DNA of 58,636 nt from an uncultured Erysipelotrichaceae bacterium (GTDB lineage: Bacteria; Bacillota_I; Bacilli_A; Erysipelotrichales; Erysipelotrichaceae). The translations under genes and the position numbers were made by a program. Location: the NCBI GenBank assembly GCA_945877405.1, contig CAMCSA010000011.1:1-58636 (forward strand), written 5' to 3'. The notes under the pieces were generated by a model that was given only the letters and a program-made list of their open reading frames with translations, was not told the origin of the DNA and did not search any database. Positions 42,101-50,701 of the stretch are shown here, in pieces (position 1 is the first letter of the stretch; each line of letters starts with the position of its first letter).

Positions 42101-44029
42101 TTACTATTCACAGCCAATTTGAAAACTGACAAAACCTGTCAATAGGAGTTATCCACAAAATGCACTTTTTTTGAAGATATTGAACCTTCATTGAAGTGCA
42201 TTTTTAAGCTCATACTGACGGATGTTATTGCCGACTCAATTATTTTCACCGATGGTCAAGAACCCACTTTAGATTGCGTATATTGGATGTCAGGGATGAT
42301 TCCTGCTGCGTAACTGACGCTTTTTTCGTTTTTATTTCTTGAAAAGTTATCCACATTTTCGACGAAATTATGCATGTTATAATCCTTCTTGTAATTGGAG
42401 ATGTGGATACTATGGCTGATTCTTTCTATGAACTGTATTGTGAAGAAGTAAGAAAAAATGAAATTCTTGTAAAAGAAAACACGAACCTGAAAATTCAGGT
42501 CAGATCTCTTACTTCCCGTGTCAGATATCTTGAAGAAAATGAAGATAAGATCATTGAAAGAAAAGTAGAAGCCAAAGTTAAAGCTGAAGTAGATAAGGTA
42601 ACAGAAGCTTTTGAAGATAAGGTCATATCGTTGGAAAAGACAGTGGATCATCTGCGCTCTGTTCTGAATAACGACTCAACAAATTCCGGTATTCCCACAT
42701 CCAAAACAGCCATCAGTAAAGCAAAACATATTCCGAATTCAAGAGAGAAATCAGGAAAGGCTGTTGGAGGACAGAAGAACCATCCAAAACACAAACTCGA
42801 AAGATTTCATGATGGTGAAGTAACGGATTATGTCGATCATAAGACTGATACATGTCCTGTATGTCATACACAAATGGTAATCAATGGCGAAGGTACGATA
42901 AAAGATGAATATGATTTCAGAATTGTTGTGAAGAAAATAAGGCATCGATTTTATGAAACGGTATGTCCGGTATGTCATCATATGGAAAGAGTCAGTATTC
43001 CAGCCCATTTAAAAGAAGAAAATCAATATGGATATGGTGTTCAGAATCTGGCACTAACGCTGGTGAATGAAGGGTTTGTATCCGTGCACAGAACAAAGGA
43101 AATCATCATAGGACTTACAGGTGGTGAAATTGATCTGAGTGAAGGATATATTTCAAAGCTGCAGAAAAGACTGTCTGATACCCTTGTTCCCTTTATCACG
43201 GATCTGAAGAAACATATACTTAACCTGAATATCCTGCATTGGGATGATACGGTCATATTCATCAATAAGAAGAATGCATGTCTGCGATTCTACGGAAATG
43301 AAGAACTTGCCTTTTACACAGCACATGAGCAGAAGAATAAAGAAGGCGTTGATGAGGACAATATTCTGCCATTACTGCGATCAGATCAGATGGTTGTGCA
43401 TGATCACAACAAGGTCAATTACAACAGTGATTATGAATTCCAGAATGTGGAGTGCTGTGTTCATCTGCTGAGAGACCTGAAAAAGGTGGTAGACAATCTG
43501 GACCATGAATGGCCAAAGAATTTGATTGAGTTACTGCTGAGGGAAAACCATAACAGGAATATCGGAAACTATGTAGATGCAGGATACATCAGTCTGATAT
43601 ATGACCAGTATGTGACGGAAGGATATTATGAAAATCTGAATGACAGGAACAGGTATTATGGAGATACGGAGGAAACGCTACTGAAAAGGTTGGAGAAATA
43701 TAAAGAAAACTATCTGATGTGGACTTTGAATGAAGAGATACCGTTTTCCAACAATGTCAGTGAAAGATCATTGAGAAGCAGTAAAACAAAAATGAAAGTA
43801 TCAGGCCAGTTTATTAATCTCAAGAATGCAGAGTATTACGCAAATATCAGAAGTTATCTTGAGACAGGACATAGACATGGAGTGAACAGTTCTGAACTGA
43901 TTGAACGTGCATTGAAAGGGGATCCGATCCTGGTAGAAGAAATGAAAGAACACGATAAATCCGAAGAGTAAAACACTTCAGAGACATCGTGTTTTTCGTA
44001 ATGGTTTCTAATTGGCTGTGAATAGTAAC
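42101..44029 (+). mobile_element. IS66-type element, complete, 1929 bp
   Basis: Perfect 20-base terminal inverted repeats (42101-42120 and 44010-44029) extend to about 25 bases with one mismatch. The flanks are TTATTAGG (42093-42100) and TTATCAGG (44030-44037), an 8-bp target duplication with one difference, the length typical of IS66. It carries one large transposase and no tnpA/tnpB accessory genes. About 290 bases at the left are non-coding, and nothing else is recognised there. The mismatch suggests an older insertion than the IS4 element. Confidence 0.9.
42412..43971 (+). CDS. IS66-family transposase (TnpC-like)
   Basis: The 519-residue protein has an N-terminal coiled coil (about 5-95, Lys/Glu rich). 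A zinc-finger pair follows (TCPVCHTQM...VCPVCHHMERV). The DDE core is next: first Asp in LHWDDTVIFINKK, second in QMVVHDHNKVNY / ECCVHLLRDL, and NNVSERSLRSSKTKMKVSGQF supplying the Glu. These are hallmarks of IS66 transposases. The start at 42412 follows GGAG at 42397 by 11 bases; an in-frame GTG three codons earlier is possible. The gene is intact. Confidence 0.9.
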   Translation: MADSFYELYCEEVRKNEILVKENTNLKIQVRSLTSRVRYLEENEDKIIERKVEAKVKAEVDKVTEAFEDKVISLEKTVDHLRSVLNNDSTNSGIPTSKTAISKAKHIPNSREKSGKAVGGQKNHPKHKLERFHDGEVTDYVDHKTDTCPVCHTQMVINGEGTIKDEYDFRIVVKKIRHRFYETVCPVCHHMERVSIPAHLKEENQYGYGVQNLALTLVNEGFVSVHRTKEIIIGLTGGEIDLSEGYISKLQKRLSDTLVPFITDLKKHILNLNILHWDDTVIFINKKNACLRFYGNEELAFYTAHEQKNKEGVDEDNILPLLRSDQMVVHDHNKVNYNSDYEFQNVECCVHLLRDLKKVVDNLDHEWPKNLIELLLRENHNRNIGNYVDAGYISLIYDQYVTEGYYENLNDRNRYYGDTEETLLKRLEKYKENYLMWTLNEEIPFSNNVSERSLRSSKTKMKVSGQFINLKNAEYYANIRSYLETGHRHGVNSSELIERALKGDPILVEEMKEHDKSEE

Positions 44030-44056
44030 TTATCAGGGAATCTGCCTGTTATCTGC

Positions 44057-44062
44057 TATAAT
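44057..44062 (+). promoter_or_regulatory. -10 box six bases before the methyltransferase-fold gene
   Basis: A perfect TATAAT ends 6 bases before the ATG at 44069, with no ribosome site between. The -35 position (about 44034-44039) falls at the IS66 junction and is not a consensus box. Transcription would begin at the ATG itself. Confidence 0.5.
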
Positions 44063-44068
44063 GGCACC

Positions 44069-44785
44069 ATGCAGAAAAAAGTAATCTACACTGAAAATAC
44101 ACCATATGGGCTGATCGAAGTGGAAGACATGATGATCTATGGAGATATGATCCGTCTTCTGATGGTTGATGGGAATCCGGAATCTGCCATGTATCTGGAG
44201 GAAGAAAGAAAATATGATCTTCTGTTTCCATACATGCAGAGATTTTCCTATGCTTTTGTATGCAATCCGAAAATCCGCAATACTCTTCTGATCGGTGGTG
44301 GTGCCTTTTCATATCCGAAATATTATCTGGAACATTATCGTCGCAGTAAAATAACTGTCATTGAACTGTCACAGACAATAATTGATCTGTCCAGAAAGTA
44401 CTTTCGTCTGGATGAGCTGGACGTTGAGCAGAAGTCCAACCTGAAGATTGTATGTGAAGATGCATTTTCATGGCTGGATGAAACAGATGAAAAGTTTGAC
44501 TGGATCATCAACGATGCCTTTATCGCAGATGTGATGCAGGGAAGAGATGAATCAATTCTTGCTAAGGCTGTTTCTCATCTGAACCCGGGTGGAATCTACA
44601 TGGAAAATCATGTATCAGCCCTTCGTGGTTTTGGGGCAAAAAGTCTGTTCCGCAGAGAAAAGCAGATGAGAGAATATTTTGATTCCATAACAAAAATCAT
44701 CTGTGATGAGGATGTATCCTCATTTTCCCGGCAGAACTTTGTTCTGACAGGGATACGAAAGGAGGATGCAGATGTCAAAGACTGA
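44069..44785 (+). CDS. Spermidine synthase-like methyltransferase-fold protein
   Basis: The 238-residue protein has a Rossmann core with LLIGGGAFSYPKYYLEHY (76-90), acidic Glu99 in VIELSQTIIDLSRKYF, EDAFSWLDE and DWIINDAF. These match the spermidine synthase-like branch of S-adenosylmethionine-dependent enzymes. True polyamine synthases have a longer N-terminal sheet and a conserved Asp pair, so the reaction here is open. It overlaps the next gene by 14 bases and leads a three-gene coupled operon. The chosen ATG lies directly after a TATAAT. A longer frame from 44012 would start inside the IS66 end. Confidence 0.8.
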   Translation: MQKKVIYTENTPYGLIEVEDMMIYGDMIRLLMVDGNPESAMYLEEERKYDLLFPYMQRFSYAFVCNPKIRNTLLIGGGAFSYPKYYLEHYRRSKITVIELSQTIIDLSRKYFRLDELDVEQKSNLKIVCEDAFSWLDETDEKFDWIINDAFIADVMQGRDESILAKAVSHLNPGGIYMENHVSALRGFGAKSLFRREKQMREYFDSITKIICDEDVSSFSRQNFVLTGIRKEDADVKD

Positions 44786-45545
44786 AGAAACAAAGCTGCT
44801 GGAGGATGCACTGCATCAACGACAGATCGAAAAAAGAGAATATGGATGTGAAGAAGTGACGATCGGATTCAAAGCAGGTGGAAAAGGAGACGAAATTGTC
44901 GACTATATGACAATGGATGCTTCAGACCAGTTCCGCTGTTATGAGATTAAAGTGACATTATCTGATCTGAAATCAGACAATGCTCTGTCATTTTACGGGG
45001 ATTACAATTATCTTGTTGTTTCTGACAGTCTTTATCTGCGCAACCCTGTGTGGGAAAACCATATTCCTCCTTATGCCGGTATACTATGCGGGAAAGATCT
45101 GCGTGTCATCCGTCAGGCAAAACTGAAACGGATTGATGAACAGACGAGACAGATGCTGAAAAGTTCTCTGTTGCGTTCTGTCTGCTGGAAATATGAAAAT
45201 CACCGTAATGCGCAGATCCTGAATGATACGCGTGCTCTAAAACGGCAGATGGAACAGATGAAACAGGAATATCAGAATAGAATTGAAGAACTGGATCAGA
45301 TGGAATGGACGTGCCATGATTTTGAATACTATTATGGAGCCAATCATCAGATTACTGATTTTCATCTGGAAAAGGAAGCCATGGTACAAAGAAAGCAGTA
45401 TGCTTTGCGGAAAGAAGGCAGAATGAGCTGGACGAGTGAAAATGGTGAGCTGGAATGCCCGGTCTGTGGTACTCATCAGAATCAGGAAACACCATACTGT
45501 CCATACTGTGGAACGGATCTGAGAAAAATGAAAGAACATGAGTGA
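44772..45545 (+). CDS. MmcB-like PD-(D/E)XK protein with C-terminal zinc ribbon
   Basis: The 257-residue protein has a nuclease-like core: EIVDYMTMD (Asp44), then CYEIKVTLSDLKSDN with Glu58-x-Lys60, and FYGDYNYLVVSD. This is the layout of MmcB/PD-(D/E)XK restriction-type folds. A helical middle (about 120-190) follows, then a zinc ribbon with Cys229/232 and Cys243/246 (CPVCG...CPYCG). It may bind or cut nucleic acid; no substrate is known. The start at 44772 has AAAGGAGG six bases upstream; the ATG at 44766 is too close to it. It overlaps the next gene by 8 bases. Confidence 0.75.
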   Translation: MSKTEETKLLEDALHQRQIEKREYGCEEVTIGFKAGGKGDEIVDYMTMDASDQFRCYEIKVTLSDLKSDNALSFYGDYNYLVVSDSLYLRNPVWENHIPPYAGILCGKDLRVIRQAKLKRIDEQTRQMLKSSLLRSVCWKYENHRNAQILNDTRALKRQMEQMKQEYQNRIEELDQMEWTCHDFEYYYGANHQITDFHLEKEAMVQRKQYALRKEGRMSWTSENGELECPVCGTHQNQETPYCPYCGTDLRKMKEHE

Positions 45546-48057
45546 AATGAAGAATGTAAAACATATCTGTACAGGATTGCTTGCCCATGTTGATGCGGGC
45601 AAGACCACCTGTGTAGAAGCAATGCTGCTGAACAGCGGCACAATCCGCAAGGCTGGACGGGTCGATCATGGCGATACGATCCTTGACTATGATGAACAGG
45701 AAAGAAGTCATGGCATTACGATTTATGCCAAAGAAGCCCACATGAAATGGATGGATGCAGAGATTGATCTGATTGATACACCAGGCCATGTGGATTTTTC
45801 TGCGGAAATGGAAAGAAGTCTGTCTGTATTGGATGTGGCAGTATTGCTGATCAATGGACAGGATGGAGTACAGGCTCATACGCATACGATCTGGAAATGC
45901 CTTTCCCATTACAATGTACCATGTATCGTATTTGTCAATAAAATGGATATCTCATTTCATACACAGCAGGAACTGCTGGAAGATCTGCATACGCATTGCT
46001 CGGATATGTGTGTGCAGTGGGATGAAAACAGAGACGATACACTTGCGTTAGCAAATGATGAAATACTGGAGGCAGTATCGCAGACAGGAGTCATACCAGA
46101 ACAGCTGCTGCAGCAGGCATTCATGAAACGGCAGTTTTTCCCGGTTCTTTTCGGTAGTGCCTTAAAGAATCAGGGCGTAGATACCCTGATGAATCTGATG
46201 TGTCAGCTTGTTCCACAAAGAGAATATCCGGAAACATTTGGGGCAAAGGTATTCCGTGTTTCATTGGATCCACAGGGCAATCGATTGACGCACATGAGAA
46301 TTACAGGTGGCATTCTACGTGCCAGGGATCGATTCAATGAAGAGGACAAGGCAGATCAGATCAGACGATACAATGGCGTCAAATATGATCTTCTGATGGA
46401 AGCTGGTGGCGGAGAAGTCGTATGTGTTAAAGGGATATCTTCCATGGAACCAGGGGCTGGACTTGGATTTGAAAAGGACAGCAGTTCATCCTTACTCAAT
46501 GCCAGCATGACCTATCAGCTGGAACTGCCTGAAGGGGCAAGCCCGCTTGTTCTGGCTGATACGTGTGCAACACTTGCCAGTGAAGATCCACGTCTTGAAA
46601 TCAGCACGGATGAAAGAACAGGAAGAATATCTGTCTGTATCATGGGTAAAATGCAGATGGAGGTACTGCAGAAAAAGATCTATGAATCTTCTGGTATTAT
46701 GGTAGGTTTTTCAACAGGAAAAATCGTCTATCAGGAAACGATCAGAGGACCGGTTGATGGTGCAGGCCATTTTGAACCGTTACGCCATTATGCAGAAGTG
46801 CATGTCAGGCTTGAACCATTACCATCCGGCAGTGGAATACAGGTCGTTAACGGAATCGGAACAGATTCTCTGTCCGCCGCATGGCAACGTTCCATTCTTT
46901 CTGCCTTAAGCAGGAAAAGGCATCGTGGTGTACTGACTGGTTCATTCCTTACCGATGTCAGAATCATTCTGACAGCTGGCAAAGGACATATCAAACATAC
47001 AATGGGTGGTGACTTCAGACAGGCTGCCGGCAGGGCTGTGCGCCAGGCATTGATGAAAGCGGAATCCATTCTGCTGGAACCATATGAATCCTTTGAACTG
47101 ACTGTACCATCAGAAAGCCTTTCACGAGCACTGTTTGATCTTGAAAACAGGGAGTGCAGTGTTGAAGTGAAAGAAAATGAAAACGGCACCATGTGTATTC
47201 AAGGAGAAGGACCTGTCAGAACATTACAGAACTACAATGGTGAAGTGACGGTCTATACAAAGGGAAAAGGCATCTTCTTAAGTGAAACAGCCGGATTCAG
47301 ACCATGCAAAGAAGCGGATCGGATCATTGCGGAAATCGGATATGATCCGGAAATGGATCTGCATCATCCTGCGGATTCTGTCTTCTGTGCAAATGGCAAC
47401 GGCTACAATGTCAGATGGGATGAAGCAGATGAGCATATGCACATCCAATTGAAAAATGGTGAGGTGCCTTCTTCTGCGATGCGCTCGACACGGTATAAGG
47501 TATCTGAGGGAGATCTTGGATACATCATGGAAATGACAGCAGGCAGAAATCGCAATCCGGATAAAGAAGCAGAAGAAAGAATCCGGAAGGAAAAAGAGAA
47601 GAAACGGGAAGAAATGGCTGAGATGTCACGCGTCAGAGCTTCTGTGAATCTGCCTGATATGATGGTTGTGGATGGATACAATATGGTCTATGCCTGGGAT
47701 GAACTCAAGTCTTTGGCTCAGGAAGATCTGTATCTTGCGCGTGAAAAACTGATTACGGCCTTATATAACTGGCAGGCATATTATGGTCATCCGATTACCG
47801 TTGTCTTTGATGGATATCGTGTTGCCAATAACACGGGAACTACCCTGAAAAAACAGGATCTGACGATTGTCTACACAAAAACCGGGGAAACTGCAGATAC
47901 ATGGATTGAAAGGTTTTCCTACCAGAATCAGAACAGATACCGAATCACTTACGTATCATCTGATGCCCTGATTCAGAATGCCGTACTTTCCAGAAATGGT
48001 TTACGCATGAGTGCCAATGCGTTATATCAGAAACTGAAAGAATTTTCCATTTTATGA
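45538..48057 (+). CDS. Tet(M)-like ribosomal GTPase fused to a Rae1/YacP NYN ribonuclease
   Basis: The 839-residue protein has an EF-G/Tet(M)-type translational GTPase (about 1-665): LAHVDAGKTT (15-24), RSHGITIYA, DTPGHVDF with His84, NKMD (134-137), and a domain IV with HTMGGDFRQAAGRAV. A very charged helix (about 669-703) links it to an NYN domain (704-839). That domain closely follows B. subtilis Rae1: VVDGYNMVYAW (Asp712), VVFDGY (Asp758), TKTGETAD (Glu784, Asp787) and SSDALIQNAV (Asp809). Rae1 cuts mRNA in the ribosomal A site; Tet(M) clears that site. The start overlaps the upstream stop (ATGAGTGA). Resistance function is unproven. Confidence 0.9.
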   Translation: MSEMKNVKHICTGLLAHVDAGKTTCVEAMLLNSGTIRKAGRVDHGDTILDYDEQERSHGITIYAKEAHMKWMDAEIDLIDTPGHVDFSAEMERSLSVLDVAVLLINGQDGVQAHTHTIWKCLSHYNVPCIVFVNKMDISFHTQQELLEDLHTHCSDMCVQWDENRDDTLALANDEILEAVSQTGVIPEQLLQQAFMKRQFFPVLFGSALKNQGVDTLMNLMCQLVPQREYPETFGAKVFRVSLDPQGNRLTHMRITGGILRARDRFNEEDKADQIRRYNGVKYDLLMEAGGGEVVCVKGISSMEPGAGLGFEKDSSSSLLNASMTYQLELPEGASPLVLADTCATLASEDPRLEISTDERTGRISVCIMGKMQMEVLQKKIYESSGIMVGFSTGKIVYQETIRGPVDGAGHFEPLRHYAEVHVRLEPLPSGSGIQVVNGIGTDSLSAAWQRSILSALSRKRHRGVLTGSFLTDVRIILTAGKGHIKHTMGGDFRQAAGRAVRQALMKAESILLEPYESFELTVPSESLSRALFDLENRECSVEVKENENGTMCIQGEGPVRTLQNYNGEVTVYTKGKGIFLSETAGFRPCKEADRIIAEIGYDPEMDLHHPADSVFCANGNGYNVRWDEADEHMHIQLKNGEVPSSAMRSTRYKVSEGDLGYIMEMTAGRNRNPDKEAEERIRKEKEKKREEMAEMSRVRASVNLPDMMVVDGYNMVYAWDELKSLAQEDLYLAREKLITALYNWQAYYGHPITVVFDGYRVANNTGTTLKKQDLTIVYTKTGETADTWIERFSYQNQNRYRITYVSSDALIQNAVLSRNGLRMSANALYQKLKEFSIL

Positions 48058-48102
48058 ACTCCGGGTTGTGTATAATAGAATTAGAAAAGAGGTGGTAAAA
48101 CA

Positions 48103-48357
48103 ATGTTATTGAAATGTACAAGAGAAAATGAAACAACGTACTATCTGCCATCGCAGATCCGCAAACTGGCAGTTTCACCTGTCTATGGCAAAGATGATGC
48201 ATATGATGTATGCCTTTATGTCAACAACAACGTCATGGAACTGATCGGTGTTTATCCGACAAAAAAAGAAGCAGAAAGGGTTGTGCTGAAACTGTATGAT
48301 CTGATTCTGCATGAAGATACAGTCGGAATTGTAGATCTTTCGGAGGTAAAAGGATGA
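48103..48357 (+). CDS. Small protein of unknown function
   Basis: The 84-residue protein (MLLKCTRENETTYYLPSQI...) has a mixed alpha/beta look with no motif I recognise and no membrane segment. AAGAGGTGGTAAAACA gives a strong start, and a TATAAT lies 26 bases upstream. The stop overlaps the next ATG (ATGA), so it is coupled to a membrane protein gene, which supports it being real. Function unknown. Confidence 0.75.
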   Translation: MLLKCTRENETTYYLPSQIRKLAVSPVYGKDDAYDVCLYVNNNVMELIGVYPTKKEAERVVLKLYDLILHEDTVGIVDLSEVKG

Positions 48358-48962
48358 TCAGTGGACTCCTGATCGTACTTGCTGCTATTGGTGCTGCAGG
48401 TATCATCGTCTGTTTCCATGGTCAGAAGATGCTGGCACTGGCATTTGCCATTCTTTCCTTTGTGTGCACCTATCAGTTTCTTTCTGCCACATGGGGAACA
48501 AGTCCGACTGGGATTGTCGCTGCTCTTGCAGTATCAGTAGTAGCTGTACTTCTGGTTCAGTTTGCACAGTCGATCGCATTCTTTCTGATCGGATTATTAT
48601 GTGGGCTTCTGATCGGTTCTATCGTGATCGGATTTCTGCCACCTATGGAAACATATATCCACTGGATTATCATTATTGCCTGCGGGCTGATTCTCGGTTT
48701 TCTTGGTAAGCATTATCAGAAGGGAATCATACGTATTCTTACCGGTATCTGTGGCGGATACCTGCTTGCAGCATTTACTATGCTGCTGATCATTCATATT
48801 GAAAATCTTGGTATATTCAATATGGGAAATCTGTTTGATACAGCATCCAACCTTGTCACTTACATGTCAAATGATCTGATGAACCTTCAGCCTCTTACAG
48901 GACTTGTACTGACGGTCATCTATGCGGTTTGCGGTGTTCTGTATCAGAATAAACATCATTGA
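48354..48962 (+). CDS. Multi-spanning membrane protein, DUF4203/TMEM198-like
   Basis: The 202-residue protein has about six or seven hydrophobic helices with many Gly residues (ISGLLIVLAAIGAAG, FLIGLLCGLLIGSIVIG, GGYLLAAFTMLLII). The pattern resembles DUF4203/TMEM198-type proteins of unknown function. No catalytic residues are visible. It is coupled to the small protein before it and an esterase begins 14 bases after its stop, so the three probably share a transcript. Confidence 0.7.
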   Translation: MISGLLIVLAAIGAAGIIVCFHGQKMLALAFAILSFVCTYQFLSATWGTSPTGIVAALAVSVVAVLLVQFAQSIAFFLIGLLCGLLIGSIVIGFLPPMETYIHWIIIIACGLILGFLGKHYQKGIIRILTGICGGYLLAAFTMLLIIHIENLGIFNMGNLFDTASNLVTYMSNDLMNLQPLTGLVLTVIYAVCGVLYQNKHH

Positions 48963-48976
48963 AAAGGAGATTATTT

Positions 48977-49849
48977 ATGGCTTTATTCCATCTTGAAATT
49001 GAATCAGAATATCTTGGTGCAAATACCGATGTGCATGTCATCATGCCGGATAAACCACGTACGGTTTCTTCAAAAGACTTCTACACGGCAGAAAAGAAAT
49101 ACAGAGTTCTATGGCTTCTGCATGGAACGTTCGGTGGCTATTCCGACTGGATCCGCAAGTCCAATATTGAACTGTATGCATGTGAAAAGGATCTGATTGT
49201 TGTCATGCCTGGTATCGGCAATGCCGACTACTCTAACTGGGATAACTTCACACTCGGATATGATGCTGAAAAATACATCGTGGATGAACTGATGCCTATG
49301 ATCTATGGATGGTTCCCTGCATCTTCCGCAAGGGAAGATAACTTCATTGCAGGTCTTTCCATGGGTGGTAAGGGAACACTGCAGTTTGCTCTCATGTATC
49401 CGCATCTGTTTGCTAAGGCAGCTGTATTAAGCTTCATGCCAACTGATATGGAAGCAGAAAGAGAATCATTCAAGCAGCTGTATGACATGAATCCATCCGA
49501 AGTATATCAGAACCAGGATGTCATGCATTCTACGCAGCGTCAGTACAATGTCATGCATAAATACAACAGCTTTGAAGAGTATATGGATTCCTCCTATAAC
49601 CTGTGGAAGAAACTGGCAGAAGCAGACAAAGAAGAACTTCCGGATCTGTTCTTCTCCGTTGGAACAGAAGATCCTCTGATTTCGCAAAAAGTGGTGGAAG
49701 ATTTCCAGGCATATCTGAAACAGCTTGGCATTGAAGCAATATTTGAAACAGGCCCAGGCAGCCATGAGTGGAGAGTCTGGGAAAGAGATATCCAGAAAGC
49801 ATTTACGTTCTTTAATCTCGATCACGATACAAAAGGAAATGCGTTCTAA
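48977..49849 (+). CDS. Esterase of the EstA/feruloyl-esterase type (PF00756)
   Basis: The 290-residue protein shows RVLWLLHGTFGGYSDW, the nucleophile elbow FIAGLSMGGKGTLQFA, an acid near SVGTEDPLI, and the catalytic His in GPGSHEWRVWE. These are marks of the putative-esterase family, which includes tributyrin esterase and acetyl-xylan or feruloyl esterases. No signal peptide is present, so it is cytoplasmic. AAAAGGAGATTATTT precedes the chosen ATG; a start six codons earlier would be TTG/ATG overlapping the membrane protein. Its 3' end overlaps the next gene by 11 bases. Confidence 0.88.
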   Translation: MALFHLEIESEYLGANTDVHVIMPDKPRTVSSKDFYTAEKKYRVLWLLHGTFGGYSDWIRKSNIELYACEKDLIVVMPGIGNADYSNWDNFTLGYDAEKYIVDELMPMIYGWFPASSAREDNFIAGLSMGGKGTLQFALMYPHLFAKAAVLSFMPTDMEAERESFKQLYDMNPSEVYQNQDVMHSTQRQYNVMHKYNSFEEYMDSSYNLWKKLAEADKEELPDLFFSVGTEDPLISQKVVEDFQAYLKQLGIEAIFETGPGSHEWRVWERDIQKAFTFFNLDHDTKGNAF

Positions 49850-50600
49850 AAGAGATCCGTTGAGTGATCTGAAATTCTATTCTGGGGATATCAGGAATGA
49901 GGATCCGATAGATCCTCTTTTTTCGGATTCGAAAGCCTACGTTACATTGAATGCACTTCTGTTTGATGGAATTGAAACAGAAAAAGCAAGAGTCCAAGAA
50001 GGAAGAAGGCTGAATCCTGCATTCATCATAAGGTATGGCGATACGCTTTCGCTGATACATGGAATTCTTTCCTGTATGAAGCCGATTGAACGGGAAACAG
50101 TTGTTTATCGTGTGGAAAGGCTTGTGGATTATCAGAAGTTTGTTCAGGCAGGGATGATGACTTCCTTTATTTCATGCAGTGACAGGGAATTCCTGGACAG
50201 TTATACGGATAAGGCAGATCTTGTATTCATGGAAGTACATGTAAAACCTGGTGTTTTATGCGTTCATCTGGAAGATGAACTGGAAGATTATCTCAAACAG
50301 GATGAACATGAACTGCTGATCAGTCCATACTGTCCGATCCGGGTAAAACAGACTTCTGTGCCAGAGCAGTACAGTGCTGTAAGGGACCGTAATGGTAATC
50401 CGGTCTGCATCTATACATCCGTGGATGTATATCCTGCCTTTCTGCATGAAACATATGCACCCGTCTGCTTTGATCAGAATCTGATTGATCGCTGTTGTAA
50501 AGCCATTGATTTACTTAACAGTCAGGAAACAGTGGATGATCAGGATCTGCAGACATATCTTTCCTTTAAGAAAATGATTCACAATACAGTGAAAAAATGA
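49839..50600 (+). CDS. ADP-ribosyltransferase-fold protein (R-S-ExE motifs)
   Basis: The 253-residue protein has the three signatures of R-S-E mono-ADP-ribosyltransferases in order. These are Arg91 in VVYRVERL, a TSFISCS strand (108-114) in place of the STS motif, and DEHELLISP with Glu156-x-Glu158 in place of ExE. VHVKPGVLCVHLEDE lies between the last two, as in PF03496 folds. Arginine-specific transferases use ExE. There is no signal peptide, toxin delivery domain or immunity gene next to it. The ATG at 49839 overlaps the esterase stop by 11 bases, suggesting coupling; GGA lies very close. Sequence motifs only; activity unproven. Confidence 0.65.
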   Translation: MRSKRDPLSDLKFYSGDIRNEDPIDPLFSDSKAYVTLNALLFDGIETEKARVQEGRRLNPAFIIRYGDTLSLIHGILSCMKPIERETVVYRVERLVDYQKFVQAGMMTSFISCSDREFLDSYTDKADLVFMEVHVKPGVLCVHLEDELEDYLKQDEHELLISPYCPIRVKQTSVPEQYSAVRDRNGNPVCIYTSVDVYPAFLHETYAPVCFDQNLIDRCCKAIDLLNSQETVDDQDLQTYLSFKKMIHNTVKK

Positions 50601-50632
50601 CATGACGGTTATGTGAAATCGTCATGTTTTTC
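50600..50632 (+). terminator. Terminator after the ADP-ribosyltransferase-like gene
   Basis: ACATGACG (50600-50607) pairs with CGTCATGT (50620-50627), then TTTT, starting at the stop codon. Confidence 0.85.
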
Positions 50633-50640
50633 TGTTAATT

Positions 50641-50677
50641 TCACATGATGAAACCACTTACATAAACACTCATGTGA
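50641..50677 (+). promoter_or_regulatory. Inverted repeat upstream of the ABC exporter
   Basis: TCACATGA (50641-50648) and TCATGTGA (50670-50677) are perfect 8-base arms separated by 21 bases. They lie just upstream of GATAAT (50675-50680), a possible -10 box, so a repressor or activator could bind here. No -35 box is convincing. Confidence 0.45.
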
Positions 50678-50701
50678 TAATTAGACAAAAGGAGGGACCT
50701 T

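Noticed and set aside
45538-47530. A true tetracycline resistance gene of the tet(M) group.
   Set aside because: Domain layout matches, but the sequence is distant from tet(M) and carries a nuclease; resistance cannot be claimed without a test.
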